Positions 51,856 to 57,855 of a stretch of DNA of 57,855 nt are shown here, piece by piece. This DNA is from Candidatus Aquidulcis sp. (GTDB lineage: Bacteria; Chloroflexota; Anaerolineae; UBA4142), in NCBI GenBank assembly GCA_020723345.1, contig DYJA01000037.1, positions 1 through 57,855 of the forward strand. The letters are read 5' to 3'. Each line of letters starts with the position of its first letter. The first letter of the stretch is position 1. The notes below the pieces were generated by a model. It was not told the origin of the DNA. It saw only the letters and a list, made by a program, of their open reading frames with translations, and made no database searches. The position numbers were made by a program, and so were the translations under genes.

Positions 51856-52160
51856 GGTTGCCTCCTGCGCGTCCACGGATCATCGAACTTGGGCGACTTG
51901 GGGATGTAAACGGTGACGATCGCAATCGATTCGCGATACCACCCACAGACGGCGTGAATCGGTTTATCATTCGCAAAGCCGAGAACCAAGCAACTCTCTC
52001 CGCGTCCTGTGTCTGGATACTGTTCAAGTATTTCACCATTCAGCAACGCGTCGCGGATTTCCGCGATGGCGATGCCTTCATCGGCGGCTTCCTGATCGGC
52101 GTGCGCGCTGAGAACGAATTTGCCGTTGCGGACGAGTTGCTTGATGGCTTGGATTTCCAC
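51852..52160 (-). CDS. DUF4258 protein (toxin-like partner of YgiT)
   Basis: A 102-residue protein. VLSAHADQEAADEGIAIAEI, EILEQYPDTGRGESCLVLGF and IHAVCGWYRESIAIVTVYIP match DUF4258, a RelE-like barrel-containing family often paired with YgiT-type or HTH antitoxins. The gene is upstream of the zinc finger gene with 4-bp overlap. The module lies between two copies of a 92-nt repeat. Confidence 0.85.
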   Translation of the reverse strand: MEIQAIKQLVRNGKFVLSAHADQEAADEGIAIAEIRDALLNGEILEQYPDTGRGESCLVLGFANDKPIHAVCGWYRESIAIVTVYIPKSPKFDDPWTRRRQP

Positions 52161-52229
52161 GTCGGTTAACTCCGAAAAGCATTCGCTGATATGGCGCTAT
52201 CTCTCACGCCAAGTATAGCACACTTTCGA

Positions 52230-52321
52230 TTGTTGGGAAAGCCAATAATGCCGATTTGCTTGGCGGGGCGTATAGCACAACGTGGAGAAAAAGAAAAACC
52301 GCAGATGCACGAGCGTTGCGG
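52230..52321. repeat. 92-nt direct repeat, copy 2 (relic of the ychF start)
   Basis: It matches 51492-51583 along its full length. On the minus strand it still reads QIGIIGFPNN, a relic of the ychF N-terminus. The two copies bracket the DUF4258/YgiT module. Confidence 0.85.
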
Positions 52322-52409
52322 TGGGTTGTGGAGATGGCTAACGCCGTGCTCACCACTTGGCGCGAGCGAAGCTTGAGTTAGCCCGTTGTGCAATGAGTTG
52401 TTCTGCCTT

Positions 52410-53320
52410 CTACTCTAGAGACATAACGAAGCGAAAGAAAGTATCACAGCCGTAGCCGCCGGTGTCGCGCAAGATTTCCCCCGAAAGTCCAAATTCTGAT
52501 AACCGAAGGACTAGTGTTCTATATTCCTGTGGGGACATGCTCAAGAAAGTCGAGAAGACCTGTCGGTCACCACGCGATGACCAGTCAACTTTCAGCCGAC
52601 GAATGTTGTCACGGTGAAAACCAAAACCTAGGAATATTACTTTGGAAGCATCGGTGATAGCATGATACGCTGCTCTAAATTCAGCATTGCAAAAGTCGTT
52701 CTGAGTTTCGCGTATCTCATGAATAATATTAATCGACTTGGAAATATCCCGAATGGAATTGACGTCATTGGTCTTGGCATACGGAATTTCGGGGAATGCT
52801 CCCAGAATGCCGTGGACATGGATAATCGGAATTCTCTGCAGTTCTACCAATGCCTCCTCTGGATTCAAATCAAAACGCGCAATCAGTGCATGATATAGAT
52901 AAGCCTCCAGAGACCTATCGTAATTGTATGTCACGATCGTCAATCTATTTTCAGCAAATGGAGATTTTGAAGATCCCAGAAGACTGTTGAATAAGTATTG
53001 GTACCATCCAGAATCGTTGGGTGGAATATAGACGATCTACGTCTTCGAACTGCTTTAAACAGTGAGTTATCAGGTACTTTCCGAGCGCGATATCTGAAGG
53101 GACCGTTTCCAAGAACGCGTCGATGGAGGAATGTCCGGAACACGAAAGCCGAGTAACGATCTGGTCTACGTTCTTTAGACCAACACTCAGGAAGCGATAT
53201 GCCCCTGCCGCCCCGATGTAATTGCACCACATTGGCGATGAGCTGCATCCCGAGCGGATATCCGCAATGAGTGCTTGAACCAGCACCAAGAACCAGAACT
53301 GTTGGCTTGAGAATCGACAT
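52410..53320 (-). pseudogene. SIR2-like domain protein, two frameshifts
   Basis: It begins MSILKPTVLVLGAGSSTHCG at 53320 (GAGxS of SIR2-like NAD-binding proteins). The frame shifts near 53205-53215 in a GGGG run (continuing YRFLSVGLKNVDQ, SSIDAFLETVPSDIALGKY) and again near 53025-53035 (continuing NDSGWYQYLFNSLLG). From 52943 the last frame reads TIVTYNYDRSLEAYLYHAL, IPIIHVHGILG and VIFLGFGFHRDN to the stop at 52410. The region is visibly more AT-rich than its surroundings. Intact relatives are NADase-type defence effectors. Confidence 0.8.
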
Positions 53321-53437
53321 GAGTCCATCCAATGTTTTCGGCAGAATTATTTTTGCAGAAATCTTTCTGCAAAAGACTCGCGCAACTAGATTAACATGAA
53401 ACAGCATACTGGTCAATTCCTGGAGACACGACTCTCG

Positions 53438-54142
53438 TTACATTCCCCTTTCCAATATCTCCTTCAACCGCTCCGCGATCTCCGGGTCAACCGGCATCAG
53501 CCCGATTTTGTTTTGCGTCGGCTTGGGATCGTAATCAATGTGCTTGATTTGCAAATGTCCGTCTTCCCACACCGCGTACGTCGCGCTCGGCAAGCCGTGG
53601 CGCGGCTGACCGAGCGACCCAGGGTTGACGATGTGCGCGCTGCCGACGCGCCGAATCGCCGGAACGTGCGTGTGTCCTAGCAAAATCACATCCGCGTCAA
53701 CGCCATCCAACTCTGCGCGCAATTTGTCTTCCGCCATCATCGAAAAATCGAGCGCGCGCGTCAGCGGTTCGCGCGGCGCGCCGTGCGCGAGGAAAAAGCG
53801 CGCGCCGCCGAGTTCGACGCGCGCGGTCGGCGGCAGCGACGCGAGGTACGCGCGATCGTTCGCGCGCAGTTGGCGGAGCGTGTGTTCGCGCGTCGCGATC
53901 GCGAGATCGCGATATTCCGGTGGCGACGCGAACTCCGCGCCGGTCGCGATCGCGTGATCGTGATCGCCGCGGACGATGTGCGTCGCGTACGCGCGCGTCC
54001 AGCCGAGACACGGCGCGGGATCGGGACCATAACCGACGAGGTCGCCGAGAAAGAAGAGCGCGTCCGGCGGCTTTTCGACCGCGTGCAGCGCGGACAGCGC
54101 TTCGAGGTTGGCGTGGAGGTCGGAGAAAATTATGATTCGCAT
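53438..54142 (-). CDS. YfcE/MJ0936-type metallophosphoesterase
   Basis: A 234-residue calcineurin-like phosphoesterase. IIFSDLHANLEAL (D-x-H), FFLGDLVGYGPDP (GD), VRGDHDHAIA (the usual GNHD is GDHD), FFLAHGAP and LLGHTHVPAIRRVG (GHTH) plus NPGSLGQPR are the metal-ligand motifs in order. Expected activity is hydrolysis of phosphomonoesters or diesters. The Asn-to-Asp change in the GNHD motif may lower catalysis. ATG 54142 (TTG 54145 is the alternative). Confidence 0.92.
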   Translation of the reverse strand: MRIIIFSDLHANLEALSALHAVEKPPDALFFLGDLVGYGPDPAPCLGWTRAYATHIVRGDHDHAIATGAEFASPPEYRDLAIATREHTLRQLRANDRAYLASLPPTARVELGGARFFLAHGAPREPLTRALDFSMMAEDKLRAELDGVDADVILLGHTHVPAIRRVGSAHIVNPGSLGQPRHGLPSATYAVWEDGHLQIKHIDYDPKPTQNKIGLMPVDPEIAERLKEILERGM

Positions 54143-54155
54143 CAATACGCGTATT

Positions 54156-54377
54156 CTACTTCATCTGGCAAATCCCCGCAACCTCTACCCGCGCTTCGTC
54201 CAGCAACTCTTCGACGCGCGCAGAATCGTTCCACTCGAAGCGCAGCGCGATGCCGCAATCGCTGGAAAACTCGCGCGGCGTGGGAATCAGTTTGACGACG
54301 AGACGCGCTTGCGCGAGAATTTTTTCTGCGCGCAGCGCGGCTGAATTCGTGTGAAACAGAACGACCCCGTGATTCAT
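54156..54377 (-). CDS. DUF3343 protein (putative Se/S carrier-like)
   Basis: A 73-residue protein. VVLFHTNSAALRAEKILAQA, LVVKLIPTPREFSSDCGIAL and ARVEELLDEARVEVAGI match DUF3343, which co-occurs with cysteine desulfurase and TusA/YedE in selenium-metabolism loci. The Cys in SSDCGIAL is the conserved one. It overlaps the desulfurase gene by 4 bp, so it is co-translated. Confidence 0.88.
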   Translation of the reverse strand: MNHGVVLFHTNSAALRAEKILAQARLVVKLIPTPREFSSDCGIALRFEWNDSARVEELLDEARVEVAGICQMK

Positions 54378-55522
54378 TCGTGAACGATTCTCCTCACCGC
54401 GTCAACGGTCGCGCGAATATCGTCCGTCATCGTGAACACACTTGGCGCGAGCCGCACCGTGCCACTTGGAAACGTGCCCAACGTGCGATGCGCGGCAGGC
54501 GCGCAGTGCAAACCGACGCGACACAGCACGCCGAATTCTTCATCCAGCCGCAAGCCAATTTCCGAAACTTGCCGCTTTTCGACAGTGAACGACACAACCG
54601 CCGTACATTTCGCCGCGTCGCGCACGCCGTGAACGACGACGCCGGGAATATTTTGCAATCCTTCGATCAACGTCCGCGTCAATGCAACTTCGTGCGCGCG
54701 AATATTCGAGATTCCACGTTCCATCACAAATCGCACGCCCGCGCCCAACCCCGCGATGCCGACGCCGTTTGGCGTGCCGCTTTCAAACTTGTCCGGCAAA
54801 TCGTCCGGCTGTTCTTCCGATTCCGAGCGACTGCCGGTGCCACCGCGCCATAACGGTTCGATGAGCGCCGCGTCCACATTTTCGCCGAGGACAAGTCCGC
54901 CGGTGCCGGGCGGTCCGCACAAACTTTTGTGCCCGGTGAACGCGAGTAAATCAATTTCCATCGCTTCGATGTCAATTGGCAAAACACCAGCCGTCTGCGC
55001 GGCGTCCACCAAAATTAGCGCGCCCGCCGCATGCGCGATGCGCGCGATTTCCGCAATCGGCAAAATCGTGCCGACGACGTTGCTCGCGTGATTGACGACG
55101 ACGAGCCGCGTGTCGAGTTCTATCGCGCGGCGCATCGCGTCAAGATCGAGTGTACCATCGCGCGCGCACGGCACGACGATGACGCGCGCACCCGCGCGTT
55201 CGAGCGCGCGCAATGGGCGCATCACCGCGTTGTGTTCCATACTCGTCGCCACAACGCGATCTCCCGCGCGCAGAATGCCGCGCAGCGCGAGATTGAGCGC
55301 GTGCGTCGCGTTCAGCGTGAAAATCACGCGCAGCGGATCGCGCGCGTGGAAAAGTTCGGCAATCGTTTCGCGCGCGTCGTACACGATGCGCCCCGCCGCG
55401 ATGGACAAGCGATGTCCAGAGCGCCCGGGGTTGCCCCCGGCGCGCTCCAGAAAATTCGACATCGCGCGGATCACCGCGTCCGGTTTGGGGAACGACGTTG
55501 CCGCGTTGTCGAGGTAAATCAT
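54374..55522 (-). CDS. Class V aminotransferase, cysteine desulfurase/selenocysteine lyase family
   Basis: A 382-residue PLP enzyme. MIYLDNAATSFPKPDAVIRAM is the start of the TIGR01977-type subfamily, which occurs with selenium-dependent molybdenum hydroxylases. FTGHKSLCGPPGTGG has the PLP lysine, TSMEHNAVMRPL the PLP His, and CRVGLHCAPAAHRTLG the catalytic Cys. It should release S or Se from cysteine or selenocysteine to the neighbouring TusA. ATG 55522 overlaps the tusA stop by 4 bp. Confidence 0.92.
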   Translation of the reverse strand: MIYLDNAATSFPKPDAVIRAMSNFLERAGGNPGRSGHRLSIAAGRIVYDARETIAELFHARDPLRVIFTLNATHALNLALRGILRAGDRVVATSMEHNAVMRPLRALERAGARVIVVPCARDGTLDLDAMRRAIELDTRLVVVNHASNVVGTILPIAEIARIAHAAGALILVDAAQTAGVLPIDIEAMEIDLLAFTGHKSLCGPPGTGGLVLGENVDAALIEPLWRGGTGSRSESEEQPDDLPDKFESGTPNGVGIAGLGAGVRFVMERGISNIRAHEVALTRTLIEGLQNIPGVVVHGVRDAAKCTAVVSFTVEKRQVSEIGLRLDEEFGVLCRVGLHCAPAAHRTLGTFPSGTVRLAPSVFTMTDDIRATVDAVRRIVHE

Positions 55523-55740
55523 TTTTTCAGCAACAAACGAAAACCCTCGCCGGGTTTCGTTTCGATTGCGACTGACCATCCGGCTTTCTTGGCGATGCGC
55601 GTGACGTTATCGCGCGATGTGCCGGAATCCAACAACACTTCGACGGTGCCGCTGGTCAGTCGCTTCAACAGTTGTTCGGTTTGCAACGCGGGCTGCGGGC
55701 AAGACAGCCCGCGCGCGTCTACCGTTTTGATTTCACTCAT
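55519..55740 (-). CDS. TusA/YedF-family sulfur/selenium carrier protein
   Basis: A 73-residue SirA/TusA fold. VDARGLSCPQPALQTEQLL has the conserved Cys-Pro (CPxP) that carries persulfide, followed by VEVLLDSGTSRDNVTRIAKKAGW. It accepts sulfur or selenium from the desulfurase encoded next. SD AAGGAG precedes ATG 55740. The length is close to the single-domain minimum. Confidence 0.92.
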   Translation of the reverse strand: MSEIKTVDARGLSCPQPALQTEQLLKRLTSGTVEVLLDSGTSRDNVTRIAKKAGWSVAIETKPGEGFRLLLKK

Positions 55741-55757
55741 TTCGATTCTCCTTTGTC

Positions 55758-55791
55758 AGACCTGACAGGTTTTTGGAAACTTGTCAGGTCT
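55758..55791. repeat. GACCTGACAGG hairpin, second copy
   Basis: AGACCTGACAGGTTTTTGG is mirrored by AACTTGTCAGGTCT. It lies in the yedE-tusA gap and matches the element at 40109-40142, with slight changes. Confidence 0.8.
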
Positions 55792-56890
55792 ATATTTCGC
55801 GAAAAGTCAATCCAATCGCCGCGCACACGATCAAGCCGACGATCACCGCCGCAGGACCAAACGCGCTCGGACCCGCCGCGGAACTCGCGAGCGAAAAGTT
55901 GTGCGCGAATCCCGCGCCGACGATCATGCCAAGCGCGAAGATCGCCGCGTCGCCGTCGCCTTCGCCGGACATGATGAGTTGCCGCCCCGGACAGCCGCCC
56001 GCAAGCGTGAACGCGAGTCCGGCGAGAACCATGCCGCCGAAATTCCAAATCGCGTCGGTGTGCGCGATCGGTTGTTTTTCAAACCCAGGATTGAATTGAC
56101 CCAACACCAGATTCGTCGCGAACGCGGCGAGAATGAACGCGACGATGCCGTTGAACAGGTGCGCGTCGCGCAACAAAATGAGATCGCGCAAACCGCCGAC
56201 CGTACAAAAGCGACTGCGCTGCGCGAGAAAACCGATCAGCAAACCAACCGCAAGTGAAATCAACAACGGCGCGTGCTGACTGCCGGGTCCAGTCGTCGAA
56301 AAGAAAATCGGACCGGTCGGATTGCCGCTCGCGTCTTTCGCGCCGAATTGCGGCGCGAACACAAGCAGCGCGAGCAAGCCGAGCATCAGCGCGGGCATCA
56401 CCCAGCCCAGCGCGACCGGCGCGGCGCGATTGCGTCCGAGCGAGAATCCCATCCGCAAGAAAACGATGCCGATCAAAACGCCGACGAACAAGCCGACGAT
56501 GCCGGCAATCGCGTTCCAATCGCCGCCCGCAAGGCGCAAGTACGCGCGCCACGGACAGCCGAGGAAGACGAGCGCGCCGATCACCGCGAGCATACCCAGC
56601 ACGAATCGCACGAGCGGCGACGAACCAGTGCGCGGTTTGAATTCGCGGAACGCGAGCGCGGCGGCAAGCGATCCCAGCACAAAGCCGATGATCTCCGGAC
56701 GAATGTACTGGACAACTGCCGCGCGGTGCAAACCGAGCGCGCCGGCAATGTCGCGGCTAAAGCACGCGACGCACACGCCCATATTGCCGGGATTGCCAAG
56801 TTTGACGAGCAGGGGCGCGAGGATACCGATGACGACGCCCGTCGCAATCGGTCCCCAGCGCGAAGAAAAGAAACGAGCAAGTGAAGACAT
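55790..56890 (-). CDS. yedE: YedE/YeeE-type selenium/sulfur transport membrane protein
   Basis: A 366-residue membrane protein with about ten helices. It has the duplicated YeeE/YedE cores: NMGVCVACFSRDIAGALGLH, VFLGCPWRAYLRLAGGDWN, SRFCTVGGLRDLILLRD and LAGGCPGRQLIMSGEGDGDA, each with the conserved Cys or Gly-Cys-Pro. The GGCPGRQ form and the co-encoded TusA, desulfurase and DUF3343 match the selenium-linked YedE branch. It likely moves thiosulfate or a Se/S species across the membrane. SD AGGAG precedes ATG 56890. Confidence 0.93.
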   Translation of the reverse strand: MSSLARFFSSRWGPIATGVVIGILAPLLVKLGNPGNMGVCVACFSRDIAGALGLHRAAVVQYIRPEIIGFVLGSLAAALAFREFKPRTGSSPLVRFVLGMLAVIGALVFLGCPWRAYLRLAGGDWNAIAGIVGLFVGVLIGIVFLRMGFSLGRNRAAPVALGWVMPALMLGLLALLVFAPQFGAKDASGNPTGPIFFSTTGPGSQHAPLLISLAVGLLIGFLAQRSRFCTVGGLRDLILLRDAHLFNGIVAFILAAFATNLVLGQFNPGFEKQPIAHTDAIWNFGGMVLAGLAFTLAGGCPGRQLIMSGEGDGDAAIFALGMIVGAGFAHNFSLASSAAGPSAFGPAAVIVGLIVCAAIGLTFREI

Positions 56891-57200
56891 TGTGGACTCC
56901 TGTTGTCGTTAGATTTTTTGCCGCTTGTGGCGCAGCGATCCGACAACGGAGCCCGAGGAAGTTGTTTGTAGTACGCGCTTTAGCGCGCTGAAGCGCACAC
57001 TACAAACGGGGCGACGCTGTGGAACGACGCGCGCACTGCGGCGCGACGAACGAGTGGATGCGTCACGCGCATCTCACCTGTCGCGATTCATAATCACGTT
57101 TGGCGGTAGAATCGGAACACAGCGTCACCCCCTTTCGTTGCGTACATCGTATTATACTCAGGTTCTCTGTTTATCCTAAATTTTTTGTCGGGTAGTTCAT
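56891..57200. other. 310-bp intergenic region
   Basis: Holds a palindromic element at 56961-57008 and, on the minus strand, a candidate -10 (TATAAT at 57156-57151) with no good -35, which could serve yedE about 260 nt downstream. I see no RNA gene, riboswitch or coding signal. Confidence 0.5.
56961..57008. repeat. GTTTGTAGTACGCGCTTTAG inverted repeat
   Basis: GTTTGTAGTACGCGCTTTAG is mirrored by CGCTGAAGCGCACACTACAAAC. It resembles the REP-like palindromes seen around the RAYT gene in size and GTAGT-start. Confidence 0.7.
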
Positions 57201-57855
57201 CTATCTTCTTCTTCGTCCGATCGTCTCAATCAAAAAAAACACGATGTTCGCGATAACGATCGCGTTGACACTCCAAAAAATCAAGGGAATTTGATACAGC
57301 CACCAAAGCGTGCTCAGAATGTCACTGCCGGTAATGCTCGGAAGCAGAATCACACCCAACGATGGCGTAGGCGTGGGTGTCGGCTTGGCAACCGCAACAT
57401 TACCCGCGCTAAACAACAAGCTGCAAACACAAATCAAGGTGAAAAGTCCGCTGATTGCAAGTAACAATTGCCTCAGTTTTTTGCCGGCGATTTGTGTACT
57501 TGGCAAAGGACTGGGTGTTGGTATGCTTGACACAGTTCTTGGCGCGGTAGGCGATGGCGCAAGTTGCCCCAGAATTTTTTCTTGCCACGCGTAAGGATCA
57601 CTCACATACCTCAGTTGAACGGCTCCCAAGCCCGCTGTCAAGACGAGAACATGTCCATAGCCGATGACACGACCAAGATACGGTTGGTATGCAGAAACGC
57701 GCTGGACATGCGAAGCATCAAGCGGAACAACAATTCGTTGGTGGCTAATAATGCCACGTTCGACAATCAATCGGTCAGATTCAAGTGAGTATAGTGAATA
57801 GGGTGCATCTCTGAAACTGTGAGCACACCTGTTCGGATTAAGTTGACAAATGGTA
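57201..57855 (-). CDS. Membrane protein with PH-like domain, 5' end outside window
   Basis: The frame is open to the right edge. Visible parts are SLESDRLIVERGIISHQRI, VVPLDASHVQRVSAYQPYLG and LRYVSDPYAWQEKILGQL, which resemble bacterial PH (bPH2/YdbS-type) domains, then a Pro/Ser/Thr linker (PTPSPLPS), a helix (LLLAISGLFTLICVCSLLFSAG), a TPTPTPSL linker, and a C-terminal helix pair. A Cys-containing segment near the left end (NPNRCAHSF) suggests a zinc ribbon start beyond the window. The function cannot be judged from this part. Confidence 0.6.
   Translation of the reverse strand, partial: TICQLNPNRCAHSFRDAPYSLYSLESDRLIVERGIISHQRIVVPLDASHVQRVSAYQPYLGRVIGYGHVLVLTAGLGAVQLRYVSDPYAWQEKILGQLAPSPTAPRTVSSIPTPSPLPSTQIAGKKLRQLLLAISGLFTLICVCSLLFSAGNVAVAKPTPTPTPSLGVILLPSITGSDILSTLWWLYQIPLIFWSVNAIVIANIVFFLIETIGRRRR

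Noticed and set aside
52166-52393. A 75-codon minus-strand frame containing QIGIIGFPNN
   Set aside because: It is the relic of the duplicated ychF start, with no conserved continuation, so it is not called as a gene.

Overview
The window looks like a GC-rich chromosomal segment of an uncultivated Chloroflexota (Anaerolineae-like) bacterium. This is an inference from Thr/Pro-rich lipoprotein linkers (PTPTP, PKPTDAPKPT), large SARP/NB-ARC/TPR regulators, tandem Tat-targeted DUF362 proteins beside a NapH-type ferredoxin, and very abundant short palindromic and 7-nt tandem repeats. No rRNA, tRNA, CRISPR array, prophage or replication origin was recognised.

Layout. 1-1547: the 3' part of a PEP-utilising enzyme. 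1528-15025: thirteen minus-strand genes that look like a catabolic/transport island under a GntR-FCD regulator: Old-Yellow-Enzyme-like oxidoreductase, SDR dehydrogenase, GH88 unsaturated-uronyl hydrolase, a DUF2726 nuclease-like cassette, two Gfo/Idh/MocA dehydrogenases, a cupin, a NitT/TauT/THI5-type ABC importer, GntR, an MtaA-like methyltransferase and an enolase-superfamily enzyme. 15144-15933: MNT/HEPN toxin-antitoxin pair. 15953-22663: a molybdenum-hydroxylase (xanthine dehydrogenase/CoxLMS-type) cluster with XdhC, interleaved with an emfourin-like protein and CorA. 22745-26513: two small membrane proteins, a DUF4062-NACHT gene broken by a REP-associated tyrosine transposase (RAYT) and its palindromes, xseB, and a PAP2-related protein. 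26644-32933: two DUF362 proteins, a NapH/NapG-like polyferredoxin, a sensor kinase and a roadblock protein. 33028-40087: pyrG, a HEAT-repeat protein, alr and a SARP-type regulator. 40207-45432: a C_GCAxxG-type redox protein, a membrane protein, an esterase pseudogene, and feoB with a DtxR-FeoA regulator. 45603-51522: S1P-lyase-like PLP enzyme, FGGY kinase, a GAF/HD-GYP protein lacking its GYP core, and YchF. 51607-53320: a DUF4258/YgiT toxin-antitoxin pair and a decayed SIR2-like gene. 53438-56890: a phosphoesterase and a yedE-tusA-cysteine desulfurase-DUF3343 selenium/sulfur operon. The right edge holds a partial PH-domain-like membrane protein.

The most unusual property is the repeat load. 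More than 35 loci carry short elements, most of them hairpins whose two arms are tandem 7-nt repeats (families such as TTCAGTA, GATTGGA, GACCGCC, GTGATGC, AATTCAA, GACAAGT). Several lie in frame inside genes. In the two molybdenum-hydroxylase proteins they sit exactly at the junctions of domains that are usually separate subunits, so they may serve as fusion linkers. A second class, perfect REP-like palindromes such as GTAGGGGCGCAATTG plus its inverse, clusters around the RAYT gene and also occurs elsewhere in the window. Together these suggest active or recent dispersal of small hairpin elements that reshape proteins, promoters and gene ends.
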